A stretch of 44,802 nucleotides of DNA from Candidatus Moraniibacteriota bacterium (GCA_903854995.1 CAINXS010000087.1:1-44802); one strand, 5' to 3'; shown: positions 1 to 6,812, counted from the first letter of the stretch. The notes: generated by a model not told the origin, from the sequence alone. A program made the numbers and translations.

Positions 1-504
1 CTCGAACGGGGAGAATTCCTCGTCCCTTTGCCTGATGACCTTGTAAAACACAAGGCTCTGCGCCACAAACAAGGCACCAAACATTGACATAGCAACCGAA
101 AGAGCGCCATATCTTATAAAAACCTCATTCTCATAGAACAGAAGCGTCACAGGAAACGCCAACGCAATAATTGCGCTTACGCACAAAACAGTGAGAGTCC
201 ATACTTCAAACACCCACCGAGAATACGTAACCGAGACAAAACGACTCAGCAGCAAAAAGACTGCGAGCGTACCGCCATTCGCCATAAGCGAGGCGAATAG
301 AATCGGATAAAATACAGACAGATCCATGATCGTCGTTTTTGAGATGTCTAACATCTCTTTTTGCATTTCCAATGACGGAAATGTCTGATGAATGAGGCCT
401 ATATTTAACATGGTCATTCCGACCACGTAAATAAACGTACCGAACATAAATGCCTTGAAAAGGTATTTATTGGCGATTACCTGAGATTGAAATTTCTTCA
501 TCAT
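1..504 (-). CDS. Hypothetical multi-pass membrane protein (C-terminus cut off by window edge)
   Basis: Reverse strand reads MMKKFQSQVIANKYLFKAFMFGTFIYVVGMTMLNIGLIHQTFPSLEMQKEMLDISKTTIMDLSVFYPILFASLMANGG..., open to window start; AGGAGG RBS at 512-517; several hydrophobic segments. Not in the supplied ORF track (open at edge). Confidence 0.75.
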   Translation of the reverse strand, partial: MMKKFQSQVIANKYLFKAFMFGTFIYVVGMTMLNIGLIHQTFPSLEMQKEMLDISKTTIMDLSVFYPILFASLMANGGTLAVFLLLSRFVSVTYSRWVFEVWTLTVLCVSAIIALAFPVTLLFYENEVFIRYGALSVAMSMFGALFVAQSLVFYKVIRQRDEEFSPFE

Positions 505-620
505 CACGATTCCTCCTTGCTTTTATTGGGTTGTAAAAGAAAATTAAATTTATCATGAAATAATAAAAAAGTCAAGCGTTTCCGACTAGCTTCCTACCCT
601 GATGTACTGTGACGAACACA

Positions 621-840
621 CATGCCGACCTCCGCGTACGCGTCGAGGAAGCGTTCGGCTCGGCCGTCATCGAGATCCCGATCGGACTTCTTGTAATACG
701 AAAACGCCCGGCATATGCGGGGTGTTTTCTCGCTGTGAGGACAACGGGCCAATGTCGGGAACGAATCCGTCCCTTGCGACCTGGGTCGAGGAGCATCCGA
801 CGGAGGCGGGGGTCCTGGTCAGGTGGATTGGGAAAATCGG
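621..840. repeat. Copy 1 of ~220-bp direct repeat
   Basis: CATGCCGACCTCCGCGTACGCGTCGAGGAAGCGTTC...GAGATCCCGATCGGACTTCTTGTAATACGAAAAC... matches 1450-1670 over its length (roughly 80% by eye). Confidence 0.85.
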
Positions 841-928
841 ACACCGGGAAGAACACCGCGACAGGAACGACTCATAAATTCCCGATTTCCCACCCAAGAA
901 GATCGACACCGTACCCGATAAAAAACGA

Positions 929-967
929 AAGGCCCGGAAAGAGTCTTTCGCTCTTCTCCGGGCATTT
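929..967 (-). terminator. Hairpin terminator for the 991-1281 ORF
   Basis: GCCCGGAaAGAG-loop-CTCTTCTCCGGGC with flanking A/T tracts. Confidence 0.7.
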
Positions 968-990
968 TTCAAATTTAGAATCCTTTACCT

Positions 991-1281
991 TCAACAGGTT
1001 ATCACGCCTGCAGAAAAAAATACTGCCACTCCATCAACCTGCACGCTTATATGCTCACCTGATTGCGGAACCGAATACGCGCAAGCGGACTCAGCGGACT
1101 CGTTAGTGCGCTCATCGACCAGATGTAACTCAACAGTACCTCCCCGATCTGTGTACGAACTATTTTGCGACAGCCACCCCTGATAAAGGACCTCATCAAC
1201 GGAAAGGGAACAGCCCTTACGCATACGCGCCACAACAATGTACACGGACCCAGAGGATAGGTTCTTAACAAGAAAACCCAT
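991..1281 (-). CDS. Small hypothetical protein (96 aa from ATG at 1281)
   Basis: MGFLVKNLSSGSVYIVVARMRKGCSLSVDEVLYQGWLSQNSS...; strong AGGAGG RBS just upstream; extended -10-like TGCTATGATAAT further upstream on the minus strand; terminator downstream. Confidence 0.65.
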   Translation of the reverse strand: MGFLVKNLSSGSVYIVVARMRKGCSLSVDEVLYQGWLSQNSSYTDRGGTVELHLVDERTNESAESACAYSVPQSGEHISVQVDGVAVFFSAGVITC

Positions 1282-1449
1282 AACCGCCTCCTTTTTTAAG
1301 GTTTCTAGAATTGTAAATGACTTTTCATTATCATAGCACGATTCTTCATTCATGTCCATAGCTGACGAACATCAGGGTGCTTGATTCGCTTTTCAAAGCC
1401 ATTTTCACCTCTCTCCCCTGTTTCTCCCGGATGCCGTGAAGAAGATGCG

Positions 1450-1670
1450 CATGCCGACCTCCGCGTACGCGTCGAGGAAGCGTTCCGCGTGACCGTCATC
1501 GAGATCCCGATCGGACTTCTTGTAATACGAAAACACCCCGGCATGTGCCGGGGTGTTTTCTCGCTGTGAGGACAACGGGACGATGTCGGGGACGAATCTT
1601 ACGCTGCCGGTATGGATCGAGGAGCATCCCGAGGAGGCAGAGGTCTTGGTCGGACGGATAGGGAAATTGC
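1450..1670. repeat. Copy 2 of ~220-bp direct repeat
   Basis: See copy 1; contains AAAACACCCCGGCAtgTGCCGGGGTGTTTT hairpin. Confidence 0.85.
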
Positions 1671-1701
1671 GTTTCAGGAGAGGATCTCCCGATTCCGCCG
1701 T

Positions 1702-1730
1702 TTGACAGGTTCCCATGCCCTCGCTATAGT
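1702..1730 (+). promoter_or_regulatory. Sigma70-type promoter for 1791-2345
   Basis: TTGACA (1702-1707), 17-bp spacer, TATAGT (1725-1730). Confidence 0.7.
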
Positions 1731-1790
1731 GAATCGTTATCGTAGAGATAACAAATGGTAACTTGTCAATCAAACCTCCCAGGAGAAACC

Positions 1791-2345
1791 ATGCCAGAAA
1801 ACATTGCGGTTGATTTAAAAAATCTCGGTGCTCACCGAGACCTCATCAAAGAAATAGCGGACCGGGCATACCAGTCGATTGTCAGCATTCCTGCCGGGAT
1901 AAGGAAGGACCCGAAAGAGCAGACTGGAATCTGGGTCATGCTCAAAGAACAAGGCACGAGCAACATCGTGAAATTCGCCATCGAATCCCCTTCCGAGGCA
2001 TCAAATGATTTTTGTTCCGAAAATGCCGCAAGGTCAGCGTACTTTTTCGATTTCTCCTCACTGAACAGCCGAGATCCTGAACGGTTCCAGTTCGGGGGTT
2101 GCATCACGATTCCCATAACACTGCCCGACGGTAGCACTCTACTGCTTCAATGTTCTACTTCGGGACTTCAGGAGCCCGAAGACACGGCAGTCGATGTGAT
2201 GATTCTCTCCGGGATTCTCCAGTGTAGTTGCCTGGATATCTGCCACGTTGTCGAGACATTCGACGGCGAACTTCCCGAAGAATTCAAAGAGTTTGACCAC
2301 TATCTCAATGACCTCCTGTTCCAAAGCCAGCAACAGATTTCCTGA
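1791..2345 (+). CDS. Hypothetical protein (184 aa)
   Basis: AGGAG RBS then ATG at 1791 (MPENIAVDLKNLGAHRDL...); promoter upstream and terminator downstream. Confidence 0.75.
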   Translation: MPENIAVDLKNLGAHRDLIKEIADRAYQSIVSIPAGIRKDPKEQTGIWVMLKEQGTSNIVKFAIESPSEASNDFCSENAARSAYFFDFSSLNSRDPERFQFGGCITIPITLPDGSTLLLQCSTSGLQEPEDTAVDVMILSGILQCSCLDICHVVETFDGELPEEFKEFDHYLNDLLFQSQQQIS

Positions 2346-2366
2346 ATAAGACTGGAAAGCGACCCC

Positions 2367-2405
2367 GATTCCGCATGCGCCAAATAGGCCGTGCGGAATC
2401 TTTTT
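2367..2405 (+). terminator. Rho-independent terminator
   Basis: GATTCCGCA...TGCGGAATC followed by TTTTT. Confidence 0.8.
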
Positions 2406-2462
2406 ATCCGAGCAGAAAACCACGGACACGAGTCCGTAGGAAATCCGAAAACTCGAAAAACA

Positions 2463-2489
2463 CCCCGGCGGATGCCGAGGCGTTTTCTT
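2463..2489 (-). terminator. Terminator downstream of tRNA-Glu
   Basis: Minus strand AAAACGCCTCGGCatCCGCCGGGGTGTTTTT. Confidence 0.6.
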
Positions 2490-2493
2490 TCTG

Positions 2494-2566
2494 TGACCCT
2501 AAGGGGACTCGAACCCCTGTTCCCACCGTGAGAGGGTGGTGTCCTAAACCGCTAGACGATAGGGCC
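2494..2566 (-). tRNA. tRNA-Glu (CTC)
   Basis: GGCCCTATCGTCTAGCGGTTTAGGACACCACCCTCTCACGGTGGGAACAGGGGTTCGAGTCCCCTTAGGGTCA; anticodon stem CCACC/GGTGG with loop CTCTCAC. Confidence 0.92.
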
Positions 2567-2635
2567 AATGACGCTACGCTTCAATAACCAATCAACAGAT
2601 AACAGTATCCAAACGGTCTTTTTGTTTTTCCAGCA

Positions 2636-2801
2636 GGGGTTGGAGACCGTTGTACATGATTTCTCACGTCTCATGTCTGCACTCTCCACGCAGGGGCGGT
2701 AGGAATCGCCCAGCCCTTCGCGAAGGGCGGGGTTGGAGACCGTTGTACATGATTTCTCACGTCTCATGTCTGCACTCTCCACGCAGGGGCGGTAGGAATC
2801 G
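2636..2801 (-). repeat. Two identical 73-bp copies carrying tRNA-Trp fragments, separated by a 20-bp stretch with a perfect palindrome
   Basis: 2636-2708 and 2729-2801 are identical; the 2709-2728 insert contains GCCCTTCGCGAAGGGC (16-bp palindrome). Each unit contains GTACAACGGTCTCCAA (D/anticodon arm) and CGATTCCTACCGCCCC (T-loop/acceptor) of tRNA-Trp. Copy 2 overlaps the intact tRNA-Trp 3' end. Confidence 0.9.
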
Positions 2802-2854
2802 AACCTACACAAACGGTTTTGGAGACCGTTGTACTACCACTATACGACACCCCC
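2784..2854 (-). tRNA. tRNA-Trp (CCA)
   Basis: GGGGGTGTCGTATAGTGGTAGTACAACGGTCTCCAAAACCGTTTGTGTAGGTTCGATTCCTACCGCCCCTG; anticodon loop CTCCAAA; G73. Confidence 0.9.
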
Positions 2855-2861
2855 TCATCCT

Positions 2862-3110
2862 TCAACACTCACCCAACCGCTTCAATAGCCCCTTATACGC
2901 TGAACCGAAATCTTTCAGTTTCCTTTCCCGCTCTTGCGCTCTTTCTTTTGTACTATACGCCTCATAATAAATCAATATGAGAGGTCTTCTATGACGCGTG
3001 GCTTCAACCAAACCCTGATCATGCTCCGCTTTCCTTCTTTTCAGATCTCTGGAACTTCCGATATAATATCCGTCATCCCTTTCGCTTTTCAGGATATATA
3101 CGTAATGCAT
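2862..3110 (-). CDS. Small GIY-YIG nuclease-family protein (82 aa), directly 5' of tRNA-Trp
   Basis: MHYVYILKSERDDGYYIGSSRDLKRRKAEHDQGLVEATRHRRPLILIYYEAYSTKERAQERERKLKDFGSAYKGLLKRLGEC: VYILKS...YYIGSS..DLKRR..EH motif. The longer ORF (to 3182) translates tRNA-derived DNA. Confidence 0.9.
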   Translation of the reverse strand: MHYVYILKSERDDGYYIGSSRDLKRRKAEHDQGLVEATRHRRPLILIYYEAYSTKERAQERERKLKDFGSAYKGLLKRLGEC

Positions 3111-3112
3111 AC

Positions 3113-3187
3113 CAGGGAAGGAATCGCCCCGCCTCTCGCGAGAGGCGGGATTGGAGACCATTGTACTACCACTATACGACACCCCTG
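3113..3187 (-). pseudogene. Broken tRNA-Trp copy (5' half + palindrome + T-loop remnant)
   Basis: CCAGGGGTGTCGTATAGTGGTAGTACAATGGTCTCCAAT[CCCGCCTCTCGCGAGAGGCGGG]GCGATTCCTTCCCTGG; 22-bp perfect palindrome at 3128-3149. Confidence 0.88.
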
Positions 3188-3189
3188 GA

Positions 3190-3297
3190 ACCGATAAACG
3201 GTCAACAGGAAACAGATAACGGTCAACAGGATGAACCGATCGATTCGGGATCCCGAACCCAGTTATCCGTTATCTGATCACTGTTTCCTGACCCTTC
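3190..3297. repeat. Long imperfect intergenic hairpin (word-type inverted repeat), downstream of rpmG
   Basis: GGTCAACAGGAAACAGATAACGG... pairs with CCGTTATCTGATCACTGTTTCCTGACC; centre TTCGGGATCCCGAA. Confidence 0.75.
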
Positions 3298-3459
3298 CTA
3301 CTTGCTCTCGTTGTGCGGCGTGTGCTTCCGACAGAACTTGCAGAACTTGCTGAGGGAAAGCTTTTCCTTCACCTTCTTCTTGTTCCGCTTCGTGTACGTG
3401 GTGATGCGGCTGCACTCGGAACACTTCATCTTGGCCATGTTGTCCTTGATCTTCCCCAT
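3298..3459 (-). CDS. rpmG: Ribosomal protein bL33
   Basis: MGKIKDNMAKMKCSECSRITTYTKRNKKKVKEKLSLSKFCKFCRKHTPHNESK; two CxxC pairs typical of zinc-binding L33. Not in the ORF track. Confidence 0.92.
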   Translation of the reverse strand: MGKIKDNMAKMKCSECSRITTYTKRNKKKVKEKLSLSKFCKFCRKHTPHNESK

Positions 3460-3555
3460 AGTCCGTTCAAAAATATAACTGCTTCAGTGTACGGAAAAAT
3501 ACCGAATCCGTCAACCTGAACGGTCCGTGCGTCCCCGTGGGACACGTTTTCCTTG

Positions 3556-3628
3556 AGCCGTTGACCAGGATTGAACTGGTGACCTCGTCCTTACCAAGGA
3601 CGTGCTCTACCGACTGAGCTACAACGGC
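3556..3628 (-). tRNA. tRNA-Thr (GGT)
   Basis: GCCGTTGTAGCTCAGTCGGTAGAGCACGTCCTTGGTAAGGACGAGGTCACCAGTTCAATCCTGGTCAACGGCT. Confidence 0.94.
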
Positions 3629-3634
3629 ATTTTG

Positions 3635-3717
3635 TGGGCAGGGAGGGATTCGAACCCCCGAAGGCCGAAGCCGGCAGATTTACAGTCTGCTCCATTTGAC
3701 CGCTCTGGCACCTACCC
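3635..3717 (-). tRNA. tRNA-Tyr (GTA)
   Basis: GGGTAGGTGCCAGAGCGGTCAAATGGAGCAGACTGTAAATCTGCCGGCTTCGGCCTTCGGGGGTTCGAATCCCTCCCTGCCCA; long variable arm, anticodon GTA. Confidence 0.94.
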
Positions 3718-3975
3718 ATTCTCTTCTTCCAAACTCTCCTTCAACCTTTTTTTCAGATCCTTTTTCCCATCGCTTGACTTCAGAAATTTCTCTCGCCGCT
3801 CAGCCTCTTCCTTTCGAGTATATGCCTCATAGCACAGCAGTTCAAGCGGACGTCTCGACCGAGTCGATTCAACTTTACCGGTCCGATGTTCAAGCATCCT
3901 TCTTTTCAAATCTCCGGTCATGCCGGTGTAGAACATCTGATCCTTTCCGCTTCTCAGGATATAGACGTAATACAT
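3712..3975 (-). CDS. Small GIY-YIG nuclease-family protein (87 aa); stop codon lies inside the tRNA-Tyr acceptor sequence
   Basis: MYYVYILRSGKDQMFYTGMTGDLKRRMLEHRTGKVESTRSRRPLELLCYEAYTRKEEAERREKFLKSSDGKKDLKKRLKESLEEENG. Confidence 0.92.
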   Translation of the reverse strand: MYYVYILRSGKDQMFYTGMTGDLKRRMLEHRTGKVESTRSRRPLELLCYEAYTRKEEAERREKFLKSSDGKKDLKKRLKESLEEENG

Positions 3976-3986
3976 ATTTATGAAAC

Positions 3987-4102
3987 GAGGGATTCGCCCC
4001 GCCTGCGCGGGGCGCCCGGCGCATGCCGGGCGAACCCTAAATCCGAAGGCCGAAGCCGGCAGATTTACAGTCTGCTCCATTTGACCGCTCTGGCACCTAC
4101 CC
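3987..4102 (-). pseudogene. Broken tRNA-Tyr copy with T-loop interrupted by two palindromes
   Basis: 4043-4102 is identical to 3658-3717 over 60 bp (5' end through variable arm). T-loop reads AGGGTTCG[CCCGGCATGCGCCGGG CG CCCCGCGCAGGCGGGG]CGAATCCCT; acceptor 3' strand absent. Confidence 0.92.
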
Positions 4103-4210
4103 GCTGAGAATGCGAGATGCAAATCTCAAAATGAAAAATCGGGCGCTTCGACCCGAAGATGCGCGGTCATTTCCCATTTTGATATCTTCATCTTCAGTTT
4201 TCAATATTCC
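4103..4210. repeat. Long imperfect intergenic hairpin (word-type)
   Basis: GAGATGCAAATCTCAAAATGAAAAATC opposite GGTCATTTCCCATTTTGATATCTTCATCTTC. Confidence 0.7.
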
Positions 4211-4214
4211 CCTG

Positions 4215-4286
4215 AGCCACCTCTCGGATTTGAACCGAGGACCGACGGTTTACAAAACCGTTGCTCTACCACTGAGCTAAGGTGGC
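4215..4286 (-). tRNA. tRNA-Thr (TGT)
   Basis: GCCACCTTAGCTCAGTGGTAGAGCAACGGTTTTGTAAACCGTCGGTCCTCGGTTCAAATCCGAGAGGTGGCT. Confidence 0.94.
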
Positions 4287-4309
4287 AGCCCCCTCCGGAC
4301 CAGTATAGC

Positions 4310-5086
4310 CTATCGCGACCGTTCCTCAAACACCTTCTCCAATCTCCTGATTTTGATCTTCACCGCCCGATTGGTCGGGTGAAGCTTGAGGGCCTGACGA
4401 TAACATTCTTTCGCATCCTGCAGGTTCCTGACGGCAAAATAACAGTCCCCCAACTCCTCGTATGCCGCGGCATCCCGCGGATTCTCGACAATTCTCGCGA
4501 TAAGCGTCTCTTCCCGGGGGCTCTCCGACCTTCGTCCGAACGCCGCTTCGGGATGAGTGACGTTTTCGCGGAGCATCGGACGGGATACGAACCCCTCCGT
4601 TCCCACGCCCGCCATCGCGCCCTCCGAGGACCGCCCGGGACGGACGGCGGACACGTCGGCATCCTCGCCGGAAAACAGTTTCTCTTCCAGGAATTCTTTC
4701 GAGGATGCCGCCTCCGCAGGCTTTCGCCGATCGAACAGCGACGGTTTCTCCGTCCGTTTTTCCTTTCCACGACCGATTCCCTCACTCAGATTTTTCCGCA
4801 TCGTATCAATCTCGGTACGCTGTCTTCGAAGCCGCTCCAACGAATGTTGGAAAAAATTGTGTATACGAAGGGTTCCGGTCTTGAACTTCGATGCCAGCGT
4901 TTCAAGCAGCTTCAGGAAAAAGGCACGACGCGAAAGCGAACGTGAGTGGGATTCCGCCTGCGTTGACCCCTTCATTGAAGACAGCTTCTCCGCGATATCG
5001 GCGTCGCCCATCCTGCGGGAAAGAAACCAGAGCAATGCTCCCAGTGAAAGGACGATGACGAACGGAGGGATGATGAGATACCACAT
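4310..5086 (-). CDS. Membrane-anchored TPR-repeat protein
   Basis: N-terminal TM MWYLIIPPFVIVLSLGALLWFLSRR; C-terminal NPRDAAAYEELGDCYFAVRNLQDAKECYRQALKLHPTNRAVKIKIRRLE (TPR). Confidence 0.8.
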   Translation of the reverse strand: MWYLIIPPFVIVLSLGALLWFLSRRMGDADIAEKLSSMKGSTQAESHSRSLSRRAFFLKLLETLASKFKTGTLRIHNFFQHSLERLRRQRTEIDTMRKNLSEGIGRGKEKRTEKPSLFDRRKPAEAASSKEFLEEKLFSGEDADVSAVRPGRSSEGAMAGVGTEGFVSRPMLRENVTHPEAAFGRRSESPREETLIARIVENPRDAAAYEELGDCYFAVRNLQDAKECYRQALKLHPTNRAVKIKIRRLEKVFEERSR

Positions 5087-5146
5087 GGCCGTGACGATTC
5101 GTATTGTTCCGGTGCGCTACCGAACGACGAGTATCGATCTTGGAAA

Positions 5147-5731
5147 TCAGATCTCGTAACGGACGAATCCGCCGATCTGGATGTTTTCGCCGATCTTCTG
5201 CACATTCTCCGAAAGAAGGTCCTTTATAAGTCGATCCGGATCCTTCACGAACGGTTGCGTCAGAAGGGCGTTCTCCTCACGAAGCTTCCGTTCCTTCCCC
5301 TCAAGGATCTTCACGATCATTTCTTCGGACTTTCCGGCCTTCCGAAGTTCCTCGGTCCATACTTCTCGCTCCCCCGCCACGGTCGTTTCCGAAACGTCCT
5401 CCGGCCGGAGAACCGACGGGTTCATCGCGGCGACATGCATCGCGATATCGCGACCGAGCGATTGGAAATCCTCGTTCCTGGCGACGAAATCCGTTTCGCA
5501 ATAGAGCTTCACCATCGCTGCCACGCGGCCGTTCGAGTGAAGATACGTCGCGATCACGCCCTCCTTGGCCTCGCGGTCCGTCTTCTTCACGGCTTTCGCC
5601 GCTCCGCGTTCCCGAAGGATCCTGATCGCCCCCTCCTCGTCTCCTCCCGATTCCTCGAGCGCCTTTTTCACTTCGACGATTCCGGCACCGGTCCGCTCGC
5701 GAAGCGCCTTGATCAGTTCCATGCTTATCAT
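5147..5731 (-). CDS. tsf: Elongation factor Ts
   Basis: MELIKALRERTGAGIVEVKKALEESGGDEEGAIRILRERG...YCETDFVARNEDFQSLGRDIAMHVAAMNP. Confidence 0.96.
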   Translation of the reverse strand: MISMELIKALRERTGAGIVEVKKALEESGGDEEGAIRILRERGAAKAVKKTDREAKEGVIATYLHSNGRVAAMVKLYCETDFVARNEDFQSLGRDIAMHVAAMNPSVLRPEDVSETTVAGEREVWTEELRKAGKSEEMIVKILEGKERKLREENALLTQPFVKDPDRLIKDLLSENVQKIGENIQIGGFVRYEI

Positions 5732-5773
5732 ACTCGTTCGTGAAATGTATCGGTTTTATTTCAGGCAATTCCC

Positions 5774-6568
5774 CTAGTTTTTCGCCGGAAGCCCCTTGGC
5801 CTCGGCAACCGCCTTTCCGAGGGATCCGAGCAGGAGACGAAGGGAGGAAAGCGCGTCGTCGTTCCCCGGAATCGGATATTCGACGTCCGTCGCGTTCGTA
5901 TTGGTATCGATGATCGCCACGACCGGAATGCCGAGAGCGTGCGCCTCGCGGATCGCGAGCTTGCCCTCTTTCCCGTCGGCGACCACGACCGCACCCGGCA
6001 GTTCGCGCATCTCCTTGATGCCACCCATGCGCTTGCGAAGGCGCTCGACCTCCTCGAGTTTCCGCTGCCGTTCGAACTTGGTATACATCTGGAACTCACC
6101 GCGATCGAGCTTCTCCTCCGTCTCGCGGAAATACTTGGTTCGCGTGCGGATCACGGAATAGTTGGTGAGCGTCCCACCGAGCCATCGTTCGATGACGTAC
6201 GGCTCACCGAGCCGCTTGGCCAGCGAAAGTATGAAAGGATGCGTGTGTTTTTTCATTCCGACGAACAGGATCGGCTTCCCCGCCTTCGCGGTCTCGGCGA
6301 GAAACTTGCCTGCCCGGTCGAGATACTGCTTCGTCTTTCCGAGGTCGATGATGTTCACGTTCTGTCTCGTGAGAAACACGAACTCGCGCATCGAAGGATG
6401 CAGTCGCGACTTAAGATGTCCGAAGTGGACACCGGCGACGAGCATCGCCTCGAGACCGGAATCGAGCGCCGAAAAATCGAACGACTCGAACGGGGCCTCT
6501 GACTGTCCGGTTTTTGCGGTCGGCACCGCGGAATCCGTCTTGGCGGATTCCGTCTGACTCTTCGTCAT
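5774..6568 (-). CDS. rpsB: Ribosomal protein uS2
   Basis: AGVHFGHLKSRLHPSMREFVFLTRQNVNIIDLGKT...ERWLGGTLTNYSVIRTR...GIPVVAIIDTNTNATDVEYPIPGNDDAL. Confidence 0.97.
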   Translation of the reverse strand: MTKSQTESAKTDSAVPTAKTGQSEAPFESFDFSALDSGLEAMLVAGVHFGHLKSRLHPSMREFVFLTRQNVNIIDLGKTKQYLDRAGKFLAETAKAGKPILFVGMKKHTHPFILSLAKRLGEPYVIERWLGGTLTNYSVIRTRTKYFRETEEKLDRGEFQMYTKFERQRKLEEVERLRKRMGGIKEMRELPGAVVVADGKEGKLAIREAHALGIPVVAIIDTNTNATDVEYPIPGNDDALSSLRLLLGSLGKAVAEAKGLPAKN

Positions 6569-6812
6569 ACGGTTATTTCCTTATCGCTTAATTCCGAAGC
6601 CGGTCACCCTCTGTCGTCCGCTTCGGAAGCCTGTCCCGATCGCTTCCGACAAGCGGAAGGACCACGGAGAGACGCATCACCTGTTTTCCTTCCGACCTCA
6701 CCCCGAGAGGGAGCGGAGCAGGAACAGCCGGAAATTCCGGAAAACATGAATGGTTCCCGTCCCGCCGGTATCGGCGAAACGGTACTTCGAAGGATACCCG
6801 AAGCCGTGCGCC

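Noticed and set aside
1381-1773. Short ORFs over the 220-bp repeat (e.g. HADLRVRVEEAFRVTVIEIPIGLLVIRK)
   Set aside because: Both strands give plausible-looking peptides interrupted by a terminator-like hairpin; no RBS or full-length match, so left as a repeat rather than a CDS.
2636-2801. Possible CRISPR array (two identical 73-bp repeats)
   Set aside because: Repeats are long, only two, contain tRNA-Trp pieces and are separated by a palindrome; no cas genes.
3111-3182. N-terminal extension of the first GIY-YIG ORF (MSYSGSTMVSNPASRERRGDSFPG...)
   Set aside because: It is translation of the broken tRNA-Trp and palindrome; ATG at 3110 fits the domain start.
3976-4122. N-terminal extension of the second GIY-YIG ORF
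   Set aside because: Translates the broken tRNA-Tyr copy; domain begins at MYYVYILRS (3975).
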